From positions 124,001 through 188,000 of the forward strand of contig NZ_MRWQ01000001.1 of the NCBI RefSeq assembly GCF_001906925.1: a stretch of DNA of 64,000 nucleotides. The letters run 5' to 3'. Under the pieces are notes generated by a model. The model saw nothing but the letters and a program-made list of their open reading frames with translations. It was not told the origin of the DNA and searched no databases. Shown here piece by piece: positions 9,183-18,529 of the stretch (the first letter of the stretch is position 1; each line of letters starts with the position of its first letter). The translations under genes and the position numbers were made by a program. The DNA comes from Domibacillus mangrovi. GTDB lineage: Bacteria; Bacillota; Bacilli; Bacillales; Domibacillaceae.

Positions 9183-9453
9183 AGTGAAACTTCATTGAGT
9201 GGGGGTTAGGTTCACAGGATGTGAATCATGCAGACGTTGTCACAGGACGTGACGATCTTAGTCTGGGTTCCGCTATCTATCCCCACTAAATAAAAAAGAA
9301 CTCGGGTAAAGAGCGCCGCGTCCTGCGGCCATACCTGAGTGACCGGCTTCAGCCGGCCCGAACCAATCGGGCTTTTAAGGGCTGTTGATCCCCCGCTCAT
9401 TTTTCGAAGTCTTGAAGCGAGAGTCTTACTGCCCGTTAATGCGGGATAAAAAA
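9179..9453 (-). repeat. Dispersed ~275-bp non-coding repeat, copy 1
   Basis: One of three related elements in the window. Read on the plus strand, all copies start near ATAAA-x-TGAAACTTC and end near GCCCGTTAATGCGG followed by ATAAAAAA. Shared internal blocks include GTCACAGGACGTGAC, AAAGAGCGCCGCGTCCTGC and CCCGAACCAATCGGGC. The putative RNA sense is the minus strand. This copy begins at the ponA stop codon and ends beside the ponA/ypoC terminator. It carries an in-frame stop where the other two copies share an open frame, which argues for a structural rather than coding element. Confidence 0.85.
9190..9297 (-). ncRNA. Bacillaceae-1-like structured RNA core, copy 1
   Basis: Read on the minus strand, AGTGGGG (right arm, 9281-9287 region) pairs with CCCCACT (about 9198-9204) and encloses two hairpins. 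The first is GTCAC-GTCCT-GTGAC (9239-9253), extended by CAGAC/GTCTG. The second is TTCAC-ATCCT-GTGAA (9211-9225). Both terminal loops read RUCCU, the feature I remember for the Bacillaceae-1 RNA motif. Assignment to that family is from memory and needs a covariance-model search; the helices themselves are visible. Confidence 0.6.
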
Positions 9454-9454
9454 C

Positions 9455-9498
9455 AAAAGCGTCTATATGGAGCAAATGCTCCATATAGACGCTTTTTT
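9455..9498. terminator. Bidirectional terminator between ponA and ypoC
   Basis: A perfect inverted repeat, GCGTCTATATGGAGCA-AA-TGCTCCATATAGACGC, is flanked by A-rich sequence on the left and a T run on the right. It can serve ponA (plus) and ypoC (minus). Confidence 0.9.
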
Positions 9499-9949
9499 AT
9501 CGCTTGCGGATGGCGTTTACTGCTGCTGCTTTCCTCAGTTCAGACATCAGTTCAACCAACTGTCGAAATGCCGGATACGTGTAGGAACTGGCGACAATAA
9601 ATTGAAATCGTTCGCGGAAATTAATCGGTTTTATACCGAGCTCCGCTTCTCTTTGCTTCCAGAAAGCAGGTGCTGCCGGCGAGCCATTTACCCAGAACAG
9701 CCCCATGAAAAAAAGAGCAAGCAGAGCGTTCGTCTCTTCCTGCACATCCTTTTGTCGCTGGCGGTGCTTTTCCTCCAGAGCGGCTATTAGCCGTTCCCAT
9801 ATCGGAAGCAACTCTGGCAGCCCGTGTTGCTCTTTTAGCCACGGTGTGTTTTCACCGGTTATTTCATATAAAAAATAAGGATATTGATCCAGCGTTTCCG
9901 GAACTGGTACATGCTGTTCATCTGAAAAAAAGCGAAGCTCGGGTGGCAT
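9497..9949 (-). CDS. ypoC: YpoC-like protein
   Basis: This is a 150-residue soluble helical protein of unknown role that follows nth in Bacillus genomes, like YpoC. Visible features are an acidic/aromatic N-terminus (MPPELRFFSDEQ), a central helix with LLALFFMGLFWVNG, and a basic C-terminus ending AIRKR. ATG at 9949 is preceded by GGGGGTGG. The upstream gene nth ends at 9964, so translation may be coupled. A longer in-frame extension into nth is possible but has no ribosome site. The name rests mainly on position and size. Confidence 0.7.
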   Translation of the reverse strand: MPPELRFFSDEQHVPVPETLDQYPYFLYEITGENTPWLKEQHGLPELLPIWERLIAALEEKHRQRQKDVQEETNALLALFFMGLFWVNGSPAAPAFWKQREAELGIKPINFRERFQFIVASSYTYPAFRQLVELMSELRKAAAVNAIRKR

Positions 9950-9963
9950 TAGAACCACCCCCG

Positions 9964-10620
9964 TCACGCGAAAACTTTCCGTTTCATCCGCTTTTTCCCT
10001 TCCCTGCATAGATCTAAAAGCGGGCATTCCGGGCAATTCGGGGACTGTGCCTTACAATGATAGCGTCCAAAGAAGATCATCCGATGATGCGTCACCGACC
10101 ATTCATCCACCGGAATTTTTTTCATTAATGTGGCTTCTACTTCGGTCACATTATCTTTCCATCGGCAAAATCCAAGTCGCTTAGAGATACGTTCCACATG
10201 CGTATCAACCGCGATCGCCGGTACATCGAATGCAACAGATGCTACCACATTTGCTGTTTTACGGCCGACGCCTGGAAGTTTTACAAGTTCATCCTGTGTT
10301 TTTGGAACAATCCCGTTCCACTCGTCGATGATCAGATGCGACAATTTTTGAATATTTTTTGCTTTATTTCGATATAAACCGATTGAGCGAATATCTTGCT
10401 CCAGTTCTTCAAGTGGCACCGCTATATAGTCTTCTGGTGTTTTATATTTTTCAAATAATCCTTTCGTCACTTTGTTGACGAGTACATCTGTACATTGTGC
10501 AGATAATAAAACGGCAATGACTAGCTCAAACGGATTGGCATGGTTCAGTTCACAATGCGCATCGGGAAACATCTCGCCAAACGTATCGAGGCAATGACGA
10601 ATTTCTTTTTTTGTCAGCAT
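9964..10620 (-). CDS. nth: Endonuclease III (DNA glycosylase/AP lyase)
   Basis: Nth removes oxidised pyrimidines from DNA and nicks at the abasic site (base excision repair). The 218-residue protein has the helix-hairpin-helix LPGVGRKTANVV with catalytic Lys121, the catalytic Asp139 in VDTHVERISKRLG, and the C-terminal 4Fe-4S loop C189-x6-C196-x2-C199-x5-C205. Length is standard. It lies 12 bp downstream of dnaD, in the usual dnaD-nth-ypoC unit. Confidence 0.97.
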   Translation of the reverse strand: MLTKKEIRHCLDTFGEMFPDAHCELNHANPFELVIAVLLSAQCTDVLVNKVTKGLFEKYKTPEDYIAVPLEELEQDIRSIGLYRNKAKNIQKLSHLIIDEWNGIVPKTQDELVKLPGVGRKTANVVASVAFDVPAIAVDTHVERISKRLGFCRWKDNVTEVEATLMKKIPVDEWSVTHHRMIFFGRYHCKAQSPNCPECPLLDLCREGKKRMKRKVFA

Positions 10621-10632
10621 ATCAAATTCTCC

Positions 10633-11319
10633 TTACTGCTCAAGCCAATTGTAAAATGGAACGGCATTTTCAGAACGGGTTACCTGCTCCGTGCCAGTTG
10701 GTTTACGGAATTTCCGCCCTTGTTCACGCGCCTGATCCACTGTTTTAATGCCTTGCTTTTTCCATTCAAATAAAATACGGTCTATATAGCGGAAATTCAG
10801 CTTCATTGACATCACAGCTTCACGAAGAGCTGCTTTAATGACTGACGGATCGTGTTCATCCTGGTCAATCCAAAGCGCCAGCGTTTCACATTCAATCGCT
10901 GAAAGTGGCCGGCCAAATTCTTCTTCAAACAAGCTGTATAAATCTTTTTCTGCTGTCATCGCCTGTTGCAACGACTGTCCGCGTGCATCAGATTCAAAGA
11001 GAGCAGCAATCTTGTTCCAAAGCGGTTTTAACGAATAAAATTCATAGCCAGTCTGATCGCCTTGTTCAATAGCCACCACTTGCTTTTGAATCATTTTTTT
11101 GACACAGGCTGCACAATCGGAAGACGAAATCGTCATCCGTTCCGCAAGGTCTTCAAAACTTGGAAACGATATTCCTTTTTGAGTAAACGAATAAATATGT
11201 AACAGCACCATCATCTCTTTTTCTTCGATTTGCAGCCGTTTATAGTTTTGGAGAAGAACATTTGGAATACTTGTCATCCCGTCTTCCATCCAATTCATTA
11301 ATAGCTCTTTTTCTTTCAA
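10633..11319 (-). CDS. dnaD: Replication initiation protein DnaD
   Basis: DnaD acts with DnaB and DnaI to load the replicative helicase in Firmicutes. The 228-residue product has an N-terminal winged-helix oligomerisation domain (about 20-110), the DnaB_2-type domain (SLFEEEFGRPLSAIECETLA, FRYIDRILFEWKKQGIKT), and the conserved C-terminal end VPFYNWLEQ. TTG at 11319 is chosen: GAGGTGG lies 8 nt upstream and the resulting N-terminus aligns with B. subtilis DnaD. In B. subtilis asnS lies between aspB and dnaD; here it is absent. Confidence 0.95.
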   Translation of the reverse strand: MKEKELLMNWMEDGMTSIPNVLLQNYKRLQIEEKEMMVLLHIYSFTQKGISFPSFEDLAERMTISSSDCAACVKKMIQKQVVAIEQGDQTGYEFYSLKPLWNKIAALFESDARGQSLQQAMTAEKDLYSLFEEEFGRPLSAIECETLALWIDQDEHDPSVIKAALREAVMSMKLNFRYIDRILFEWKKQGIKTVDQAREQGRKFRKPTGTEQVTRSENAVPFYNWLEQ

Positions 11320-11380
11320 TTTCCATTCCACCTCAAACACTTTTTCATTGGCATTGTTTCATATTATACTAGCAGACACA

Positions 11381-11411
11381 CAAAAAGAAAAGCCGCCCGA
11401 ATGGACAGCTT
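11381..11411 (-). terminator. Terminator after aspB
   Basis: On the minus strand GCTGTCC-ATTC-GGGCGGC (two G-T pairs) is followed by TTTTCTTTTT. Confidence 0.7.
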
Positions 11412-11422
11412 CACTAGTAATG

Positions 11423-12616
11423 TTACCCTTTTTTATTATCATTAACATAATCTGCAATACGTTGTGTTGCTTTTTCAAGCAGTTCAAGTGATGTTGCATA
11501 AGAAAGACGGATGTTTTCAGGCGTCCCGAATCCGCTTCCTGGCACGACCGCTACATTTGCTTCTTCGAGAAGAGCCCCAACAAAGTCGTCCACACTGACA
11601 TGACCTGTCAATTTTGCCGCTTCTGCTACGTTCGGATACAAATAAAATGCACCTTGTGGTTTCAAACATGCAACACCTGGAATAGCCGTTAACTTTTCAT
11701 AAATAATGTTCAGTCGCTCTTGAAATGCTTTTTTCATCTCTTCAACGGGGGCTTGAGTGTCTGTATAAGCCGCAATGGCACCGTATTGAGATGTTGTTGT
11801 CGGATTTGATGTAGAATGGCTTGCAAGGTCTGTCATCGCTTTAATGACCTTTGCATTACCCGCAGCATAGCCAATACGCCATCCTGTCATTGAATGAGAT
11901 TTTGATACACCGTTAATAATAATTGTCTGTTCTTTTAACTCTGGAGACAATTGTGCAATTGAAATGTGTTTATTGTCGCCGTATACTAATTTTTCATAAA
12001 TTTCATCCGATACGACCCAAATATTTTTACGAAGTGCAACTTCACCAAGTGCTTTTAACTCATCTGCTGTGTAAAGCATACCTGTTGGATTTGATGGCGA
12101 GTTGATGATCACTGCTTTCGTTTTATCTGTGATCGCTGCTTCTAATTGTTCAGGCGTAATTTTGAAATCATTTGATTCTTTGCCGTCTACGTATACTGGA
12201 ACACCATCTGCGAGCTTTACTTGCTCTGGATAACTAACCCAGTATGGTGTTGGAATAATGACCTCATCGCCTTCATTTAAAATAACCTGAAAAAGGTTGT
12301 AAAGCGCGTGTTTGGCACCTGTTGTTACAATAATTTCATTTTGTTTATATGTAATGCCTTGATCTTCTTTAAATTTATTAATGATAGCAGCTTTCAGTTC
12401 CACAAGGCCGCCTGCCGGTGTATATTTTGTCTGTCCATCTTGAAGTGATTTATATGCTGCTTCAATAATGTGATCTGGCGTATTAAAATCGGGTTCGCCT
12501 GCGCCAAGACCAATGATATCGATTCCTTGCGCTTTCATTTCTTTCGCTTTCGCTGTAATCGCAAGCGTCGCTGAAGGGGTAAGTGCTTTAACACGTTCTG
12601 CTAATTGTACATCCAT
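11423..12616 (-). CDS. aspB: Aspartate aminotransferase AspB
   Basis: This PLP-dependent class I aminotransferase interconverts aspartate/2-oxoglutarate and oxaloacetate/glutamate. The 397-residue protein begins MDVQLAERVKALTPSATLAI, has the GAGEPDFNTP substrate-loop motif, NSPSNPTG, SDEIYEKLVYG, and the PLP lysine in INGVSKSHSMTGWRIGYAAG. ATG at 12616 follows a GGAG site and matches family starts. It is downstream of ypmB, as in B. subtilis. Substrate preference among acidic amino acids is inferred from family position rather than seen. Confidence 0.95.
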   Translation of the reverse strand: MDVQLAERVKALTPSATLAITAKAKEMKAQGIDIIGLGAGEPDFNTPDHIIEAAYKSLQDGQTKYTPAGGLVELKAAIINKFKEDQGITYKQNEIIVTTGAKHALYNLFQVILNEGDEVIIPTPYWVSYPEQVKLADGVPVYVDGKESNDFKITPEQLEAAITDKTKAVIINSPSNPTGMLYTADELKALGEVALRKNIWVVSDEIYEKLVYGDNKHISIAQLSPELKEQTIIINGVSKSHSMTGWRIGYAAGNAKVIKAMTDLASHSTSNPTTTSQYGAIAAYTDTQAPVEEMKKAFQERLNIIYEKLTAIPGVACLKPQGAFYLYPNVAEAAKLTGHVSVDDFVGALLEEANVAVVPGSGFGTPENIRLSYATSLELLEKATQRIADYVNDNKKG

Positions 12617-12633
12617 TTGAATTCTCCGTTCTG

Positions 12634-13128
12634 TTATATGTTTTCGATTTTTCTCCACCATTTTCCGTTTGCAAACGATAAATAGTAGTAATTCAAATTG
12701 CCGTTTTTATTTTCAAACGTAAACAACCAGACAGGGGTTTCATTTTCCATGCCAAGTGTGAGCGAAAGGATCTCTACATTGCCCGCTTCCTTCTTGAAGA
12801 GAGCACGTGCTTCTTTTTCAGTTACACCTGCAGCAATTGGTTTAATAATCGGTTCTGATTTGCCATCCTTCGCTATCCAGACGGCGACATTTTTACCGTT
12901 TTCATCTTTCCCTGTCGCCGTATAGAAGACATTCGTACTCTTGTACAGGTACACTTCTTCCAATTCTGTGAGAGCGGCTTTTTCCTTCACTACCTGTACA
13001 GCTGTCGCTTTTTCTTTTTCATACGGTTTTTGTGCATTATTATACATGATTCCGATTGTTAGCGCAACAACAAAGATAGGAATACCGATTATTAATAGCC
13101 ATTTTTTAAATTTTGTTCGTTTATTCAT
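12634..13128 (-). CDS. ypmB: Membrane-anchored protein YpmB (DUF5590)
   Basis: This 164-residue protein has one N-terminal membrane helix (about 10-28) and an extracytoplasmic PepSY-like part. Segments such as ALTELEEVYLYKSTNVFY, GVTEKEARALFKK and NYYYLSFANGKWW fit the YpmB family, which is found in Bacillaceae and has no assigned function. It sits in the conserved dinG-ypmA-ypmB-aspB run, 6 bp after ypmA. Confidence 0.88.
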   Translation of the reverse strand: MNKRTKFKKWLLIIGIPIFVVALTIGIMYNNAQKPYEKEKATAVQVVKEKAALTELEEVYLYKSTNVFYTATGKDENGKNVAVWIAKDGKSEPIIKPIAAGVTEKEARALFKKEAGNVEILSLTLGMENETPVWLFTFENKNGNLNYYYLSFANGKWWRKIENI

Positions 13129-13134
13129 CGCTTC

Positions 13135-13305
13135 TTACGTTCTATAAATGGTGAAAACGGCTTTCGTTTCGTCTTCTGCATCAAGCGCCAGACCAAACAT
13201 TAAATTTTCACGCTTCAGTGTCCGATTTAATGTATCGACGAGCTTATATAAATCACCGCTATTTTCAACCGTTACGGTCGACAGTACATCAATTTTCGAA
13301 TCCAT
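13135..13305 (-). CDS. ypmA: YpmA, small conserved protein
   Basis: A 56-residue cytosolic protein of unknown role, very similar to B. subtilis YpmA (DSKIDVLSTVTVENSGDLYK and RENLMFGLALDAEDETKAVF are the recognisable parts). ATG at 13305 follows an AGGAGGGG ribosome site. It is 6 bp upstream of ypmB and about 50 bp downstream of dinG. Confidence 0.92.
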   Translation of the reverse strand: MDSKIDVLSTVTVENSGDLYKLVDTLNRTLKRENLMFGLALDAEDETKAVFTIYRT

Positions 13306-13355
13306 TGCAACCCCTCCTGTTGGCATTATAGCAGGAATATCCACTCTTTATACAG

Positions 13356-16160
13356 TTATTTTTCATTTGGGAGCCATTTTTCAATTAGCTCCATTGTACC
13401 GGCAATATCTTCTTCAACAGCCGGTACACCCGGGATTGACTGTAAAAAGGATTTTCCATACCCGCTTGATACAATGCGCCGGTCAAACACGACCGCAACC
13501 CCCCGGTCAGACTCTGTGCGGATCAAACGACCGAATCCTTGCCGGAAGCGGATAATCGCCTGTGGAAGTGAATATGCGGAAAATGGATTTTCCCCATCCT
13601 CTTTCAATTGCTTGCTTTTAGCCGCTACAAATGGATCATCCGGCGGTGCAAACGGAAGTCTAACAATAAACAAGACAGATAAATCTTCACCTGGGATGTC
13701 AATCCCTTCCCAAAAAGCACCAGTGCCTAGCAAAATCGCTTTGTCATACTGACGAAAATTTTTCGTTAGACGTGTGACACTTCCATTCGTAATGCCCTGC
13801 GCAATAATCGCATAATCGGCCAGCAGTTCTGTTTCTCGAATATAATCATACGTTTTTTTCAATATATCAAATGATGTAAACAAGACAAGCATTCGTCCAC
13901 CGGCTGCTTCTGCGGCAGCGATAATATAATTAGCCACCGCAGCCGCATAAGCTAAACTGTCCACATCTTTCACTTCCGGCACATCATTCGGAATGACGAT
14001 TCGGCAGTGATCTGCATAATTGAACGGCGATTTGAACACGTATTCCTCATATGAAAATGCAGACAAGCCAATTTCATTTGCAAAAAATTGAAATGAATCT
14101 TCCACGGTCAATGTTGCCGATGTAAACACAACATGTTTGCGTTCAAGCAAATAATGGCTAATGAGCACACCTGCGTGAACAGGCTGTGTGCGCATAGTCA
14201 ATGTATTTAATAATGACCGAACGTCACCTTCCATCCAGACAACTTCGCGATCATCAGGCCGGAATACAAGTTCAAACAAACACTCATTCCACTGACGGCA
14301 CCGCTCAAGTAGTACTGCTGTATCATCGATAAACAACTCATCACGCGCAGGTAGCTGTCCACGAATTTGTTCAATAGGAGCTGTTTTTTTGGATACTTCT
14401 TCAATGAACAACGAAAGATCTTTATATATACGCTCTGCTCCCCATTCGATTTGCTGCCATTCAGCCGTTTGGCGTTTCTCTTCATCAATTGCCAACTGCC
14501 TTTTGGATTGTGCCATCCATTTCGTTTTTTGCCCAAAGAAGGCCCCTATTAGGGCAAACCACTCCTCCGCCTCCACTAAAACAGATGACATCCGCTTCGT
14601 CAATGCAACAGAAGGGGGTACAGATAAATGCTTTTTCTCTATTCTCATGATTTGATAAAGCAGCCTTTTCTCATCCGGCGTACCCATTTTCCCAAGCAAA
14701 AATTTCAATTGTGAAAGTGATAGTTCTTTACCAAGGCGTTCACGTGCCGCTTTTTCAAACTGATGTGCTTCATCGACAATAACATGACCATTTTCCGGCA
14801 AAAGCGGACGCTCTGCTTTCATATCAGCAATTAAAAATGAATGATTCGTGACAATTATATCTGCATTTGCTGCTACCTCTTTTGCATACAAAAAAAAGTC
14901 ATATGCACGCCACGCCTGCTTCGCTTTATTCATATAATCATCTTCCTGACACACTTCTCCCCAGAGCAGGAGTCCACCTGAAGACAAATTTAATTCATCT
15001 CCGTCTCCTGTTATCGTTTCAAGCAGCCAGACGAGAATTTGCATTTTTGCGATCGTCCGGTCGTAATTCGTCTCCCGTTCTCTTAGTACCCGTACAAACC
15101 GTGACAAGTCAAGATAATGACGTTTTCCTTTTAACACGGCTGCCTTCACATCAAACGGAAGCATCGTCTGCATTTTTTTCAGCTCGCGTTCAAGAAGCTG
15201 ATGCTGCAATAATACGGTATACGTTGAAATGATAACCGGCGTGCCTGACTGCCGGCTTTTATACACACTTGGCAAAAGATAAGCGAGTGACTTTCCGGTT
15301 CCAGTGCCCGCTTCAATGACTGTGTGAACGCCGCTTTTAAGCGACTTCTGCACCGCTCTCATCATCTCCATCTGACCAGAGCGGCGCTCCATGCCAGGCA
15401 CTCCTGCTAATAACGCCCAGCTTGCTTCCACTTCTTCTGGAAATGAAATCGACTTATCCGCCTCCCGCTTCACTGGCCGTTCTTTTTTACGGAGCGCAAG
15501 GCCCCTATATACCGTCCAATCTGCTGGCAGCGTTTCAATACGCTTTTTTTTCTGTACGGCCATACGCGTGAGCAGGGCGTAAATATCACTTTTCAGTCCG
15601 ACAGCCAGTTTTACAAGCTGCTCAATCGTCACAAGCGGCAATTGCTCAAGCCGCTCCATTAACTGCAAAAAAAGCTGGGCCGTTGCATAGGCGTCACTGT
15701 CGGCACGATGCGGCTGCCCATGATTCAACTGAAACTGCTCAGACAGATCACCGAGCTTATAGCTGTCCGATGTTGGCAGGACTATTTTTGAAAGTTCCAC
15801 CGTATCAATCACAAGCCCCTCAAATGGAGGGTAACCAGCGGCGGCAAACTCACTATTCAAAAACGTTAAATCAAACGTCACATTGTGTGCGACAAAAACG
15901 GACGCGTCCATCCATTCGTTAAAAAGACTCGCTTTCGCTGAAAATGGCGGCGCATCTTTTACCGTTTCTTCATCGATTCCTGTCAATTCTTGAATAAACG
16001 GAGGAATCGGTGCCTTCGGGTTTAAATATGTATCATACTGTTCCGTTATGGTTCCTTTTTCAATGGCTACGAATGCCGCCTGCATGATGCGGCCTCCGCT
16101 TGCATAAGAATGACCGGTCGTTTCAAAATCAGCCACCACAAATCGTAAATCATTGATCAC
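13356..16160 (-). CDS. dinG: DinG-family exonuclease/helicase-like protein
   Basis: The Firmicute DinG type fuses an N-terminal DnaQ-like 3'-5' exonuclease to an XPD/DinG-type ATPase. In 934 residues one sees exonuclease motifs VADFETTG (D11, E13), VAHNVTFDLTFL and HRADSDAYAT, then Walker A EAGTGTGKS, motif II VDEAHQFE, TSATLTVE and the late motif RQGFGRLIR. The four-cysteine Fe-S cluster of E. coli DinG is not evident, as in other Firmicutes. GTG at 16160 is chosen (AAAGGTG 8 nt upstream). Whether it unwinds DNA cannot be told from sequence; the staphylococcal relative is reported as an exonuclease. Confidence 0.93.
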   Translation of the reverse strand: MINDLRFVVADFETTGHSYASGGRIMQAAFVAIEKGTITEQYDTYLNPKAPIPPFIQELTGIDEETVKDAPPFSAKASLFNEWMDASVFVAHNVTFDLTFLNSEFAAAGYPPFEGLVIDTVELSKIVLPTSDSYKLGDLSEQFQLNHGQPHRADSDAYATAQLFLQLMERLEQLPLVTIEQLVKLAVGLKSDIYALLTRMAVQKKKRIETLPADWTVYRGLALRKKERPVKREADKSISFPEEVEASWALLAGVPGMERRSGQMEMMRAVQKSLKSGVHTVIEAGTGTGKSLAYLLPSVYKSRQSGTPVIISTYTVLLQHQLLERELKKMQTMLPFDVKAAVLKGKRHYLDLSRFVRVLRERETNYDRTIAKMQILVWLLETITGDGDELNLSSGGLLLWGEVCQEDDYMNKAKQAWRAYDFFLYAKEVAANADIIVTNHSFLIADMKAERPLLPENGHVIVDEAHQFEKAARERLGKELSLSQLKFLLGKMGTPDEKRLLYQIMRIEKKHLSVPPSVALTKRMSSVLVEAEEWFALIGAFFGQKTKWMAQSKRQLAIDEEKRQTAEWQQIEWGAERIYKDLSLFIEEVSKKTAPIEQIRGQLPARDELFIDDTAVLLERCRQWNECLFELVFRPDDREVVWMEGDVRSLLNTLTMRTQPVHAGVLISHYLLERKHVVFTSATLTVEDSFQFFANEIGLSAFSYEEYVFKSPFNYADHCRIVIPNDVPEVKDVDSLAYAAAVANYIIAAAEAAGGRMLVLFTSFDILKKTYDYIRETELLADYAIIAQGITNGSVTRLTKNFRQYDKAILLGTGAFWEGIDIPGEDLSVLFIVRLPFAPPDDPFVAAKSKQLKEDGENPFSAYSLPQAIIRFRQGFGRLIRTESDRGVAVVFDRRIVSSGYGKSFLQSIPGVPAVEEDIAGTMELIEKWLPNEK

Positions 16161-16201
16161 GGCAAACACACCTTTTAGTAAATTCCTCTTCAGTTTACCA
16201 T

Positions 16202-16233
16202 AAAAAAAGACCGCTGCACGCACAGCGGTCTGA
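16202..16233 (-). terminator. Terminator after panD
   Basis: On the minus strand GACCGCTG-tgcgtg-CAGCGGTC is followed by a run of seven T. Confidence 0.85.
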
Positions 16234-16237
16234 AAGG

Positions 16238-16621
16238 TTACATAATAGTTGCAGCCGGTTCCTGATGCAGCATGTCCGCAATGTGATTGTTCTCGTCCAT
16301 AATCAGTACGTTTGGTTTATGATCTTTCACTTTTTCTTCCGCGACCATCACATACGAAATAATGATCACAGTGTCTCCGGGCTGTACGAGCCGCGCTGCT
16401 GCACCGTTTAAACAGATAACACCGCTCCCCCGCTCGCCTGGAATAATATACGTTTCAAGACGTGCACCATTATTATTATTAACGATTTGCACCTTTTCAT
16501 TTGCCATCATACCCGCTGCATCGAGTAAATTTTCATCAATTGTAATGCTTCCAACGTAGTTTAAATTTGCTTCTGTCACCGTTGCACGGTGAATTTTACC
16601 ATTCATCATTGTTCGAAACAT
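16238..16621 (-). CDS. panD: Aspartate 1-decarboxylase proenzyme
   Basis: PanD makes beta-alanine from aspartate for pantothenate synthesis. The proenzyme cleaves itself before a serine that becomes the pyruvoyl group; the site Gly24-Ser25 is intact in YVGSITID. The 127-residue length and the [12 protein letters not shown] core are normal. It is the last gene of panBCD and overlaps panC by 16 bp, which suggests translational coupling. Confidence 0.97.
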   Translation of the reverse strand: MFRTMMNGKIHRATVTEANLNYVGSITIDENLLDAAGMMANEKVQIVNNNNGARLETYIIPGERGSGVICLNGAAARLVQPGDTVIIISYVMVAEEKVKDHKPNVLIMDENNHIADMLHQEPAATIM

Positions 16622-17478
16622 GACGCCCCTCCTTCCATAGTTAAAATGACATTATCAATTAACCGGGCATTTTTATATTGAACAGCCGCCGCTATTATAA
16701 TCATTCTCTCTACTTTCCGTACTGGTTCAAGCTCCGGATACGAAAGAATTTCTACATATTCTACTTCCGCGCCTGAATGATCCCGCAAATAATCAATGGC
16801 TTGTTCTCTTAAACGTTCCACATTTATTTCACCGGCTTCAAGCGCTTCTCTCGCATGAGAAAGGGCATTGTAAATCGCCGGCGCTTTTTCACGTTCTTCT
16901 GGTAGCAAATATACATTACGCGAGCTTTTCGCAAGTCCGTCTTTTTCTCGTACCGTATCAACACCAACGATCGTAACAGACACATTGAGGGAATCGACTA
17001 AACCATAAATAACCGCCAACTGCTGTGCATCTTTTTTACCGAAATACGCCTTATCTGGCTCAGTCATATGAAACAGCTTTAAGACAACAGTTGCAACACC
17101 ATCAAAATGGCCTTCCCTCTTTAATCCGCATAGTGCATTCGTCCGTTTTTTTACTGTTAACACGACTGCCGGCTCGTCTGGATACATATCGTCAACAGAT
17201 GGCATAAACAAGTAATCAACGCCACAACTTTTTGCCAGTTCTGTATCATGTTCCGGATCACGTGGATACCGTTCATAATCTTCGTTCGGACCGAATTGAA
17301 GCGGATTGACGAAAATAGACATAATGACCACATCATTTTCCTTCCGTGCCTGTTTCGCCAATGTGATGTGCCCTTCATGTAAAAACCCCATTGTCGGCAC
17401 GAAGCCGATGGTCTGTCCGTTCTTTTTTTCCGTGTGGACGATATCTCTTAATTGCGCTACGGCTCGGATCACCTTCAT
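16606..17478 (-). CDS. panC: Pantoate--beta-alanine ligase
   Basis: PanC joins pantoate and beta-alanine using ATP. The 290-residue protein has the nucleotide-binding HIGH-like motif [38 protein letters not shown] and the KMSKS-like region [10 protein letters not shown]. It overlaps panB by four bases (ATGA) and panD by 16, so the three enzymes are made from one tightly coupled operon. Confidence 0.97.
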   Translation of the reverse strand: MKVIRAVAQLRDIVHTEKKNGQTIGFVPTMGFLHEGHITLAKQARKENDVVIMSIFVNPLQFGPNEDYERYPRDPEHDTELAKSCGVDYLFMPSVDDMYPDEPAVVLTVKKRTNALCGLKREGHFDGVATVVLKLFHMTEPDKAYFGKKDAQQLAVIYGLVDSLNVSVTIVGVDTVREKDGLAKSSRNVYLLPEEREKAPAIYNALSHAREALEAGEINVERLREQAIDYLRDHSGAEVEYVEILSYPELEPVRKVERMIIIAAAVQYKNARLIDNVILTMEGGASCFEQ

Positions 17479-18314
17479 GGTTGCACACCTCCATACAGCT
17501 GGTCAAGTTCATCTTCATTCATCGTAAATGCATGTTCAGCAGCCGGAAAAACGCCTGCTTTTACATCTGTCACGTACGACTGAATAGCCGGTACACCTTG
17601 ATTGTCAAAATCCGCATAGCTTTTCACAAATTTTGCCGTGCGGTCGACACCGTAGCGCACTAGGTCATGATACACAAGGACCTGTCCATCTGTTTTGGCG
17701 CCCGCACCAATGCCGATCACAGGTATTTGTAGCGCTTTTGAGATCGTTTCAGCCACTTGATGCGGCACACACTCAAGTACCAGCATAAATGCACCGGCCT
17801 GTTCCATCGCCTTCGCATCAGCCAGGAGACGATGGGCCGCTTCAGCTGTTTTTCCTTGTACTTTATATCCACCCATCACCCCCACAGACTGAGGTGTTAA
17901 ACCAAGATGGGCACAAACCGGTACTCCTGCGGCCGTTAACTCATGAACACGATCGACAATATCTCCGGCTCCTTCTACTTTTACCGCATCTGCTCCTGCT
18001 TCTTGCATCAGCTTTTGTGCCGCTTTCATCGTTTCTTCTTTGTTTATGTGATACGTCATAAATGGCATATCCGTAATCGTAAATGTATCAGATGCACCGC
18101 GCTTTACTGCTTTCGTATGATGAATCATATCGTCAAGCGTCACCGATACGGTGGACTCGTAGCCAAGAACGGTCATACCGAGTGAATCACCGACAAGAAC
18201 AACGTCTGCTCCACCTGATTTTACTTGTTTTGCTGATGGAAAGTCATAAGCGGTAACCATAGCAATATTTTCGTTATTTGCTTTCATTTTGATGAAATCC
18301 TCTGTTCTTTTCAT
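17475..18314 (-). CDS. panB: 3-methyl-2-oxobutanoate hydroxymethyltransferase
   Basis: PanB catalyses the first committed step of pantothenate synthesis, adding a hydroxymethyl group from 5,10-methylene-THF to 2-oxoisovalerate. The 279-residue TIM-barrel shows [11 protein letters not shown], the metal site [22 protein letters not shown] and [22 protein letters not shown] ribosome site precedes the ATG. It is the first gene of panBCD and has its own promoter and a long leader with an intrinsic terminator. Confidence 0.97.
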   Translation of the reverse strand: MKRTEDFIKMKANNENIAMVTAYDFPSAKQVKSGGADVVLVGDSLGMTVLGYESTVSVTLDDMIHHTKAVKRGASDTFTITDMPFMTYHINKEETMKAAQKLMQEAGADAVKVEGAGDIVDRVHELTAAGVPVCAHLGLTPQSVGVMGGYKVQGKTAEAAHRLLADAKAMEQAGAFMLVLECVPHQVAETISKALQIPVIGIGAGAKTDGQVLVYHDLVRYGVDRTAKFVKSYADFDNQGVPAIQSYVTDVKAGVFPAAEHAFTMNEDELDQLYGGVQP

Positions 18315-18344
18315 CTGTTCGCCCTCCTTTTAAATTAGAGGAGA

Positions 18345-18525
18345 CGAAACAATATAAAAAGGGTCCTCAGCAAAAAGGCAGAAGGACCCGTTCAATACGG
18401 TTTGAATGTTTCGACCCTCTGTCCCTGTCCGTATGGATCAAGGCAGTTTACGTCTTATTTTATTAGGTGAAATTTTATTTTCACTTGTTTAACCGGTGCA
18501 GCTCACTTGATACCGCCTGATTCAA
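18345..18525 (-). promoter_or_regulatory. panBCD 5' leader with attenuator; candidate pan RNA motif
   Basis: About 180 nt separate the predicted panB promoter from the gene. Near the end GGGTCCT...AGGACCC followed by T6 (18352-18389) forms an intrinsic terminator upstream of panB. Before it, ATACGG and CCGTAT can pair across about 25 nt, and the right arm also overlaps an alternative CCGT/ACGG hairpin abutting the terminator. This layout suggests attenuation. The pan RNA motif is known upstream of panB in Firmicutes; I cannot confirm its consensus here. Confidence 0.55.
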
Positions 18526-18529
18526 GTTT

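Noticed and set aside
9211-9253. Paired AGGAY hairpins considered as operator sites for a DNA-binding protein.
   Set aside because: The compensatory changes in distant helices of the same element favour an RNA structure; an operator role is not excluded but has no support.
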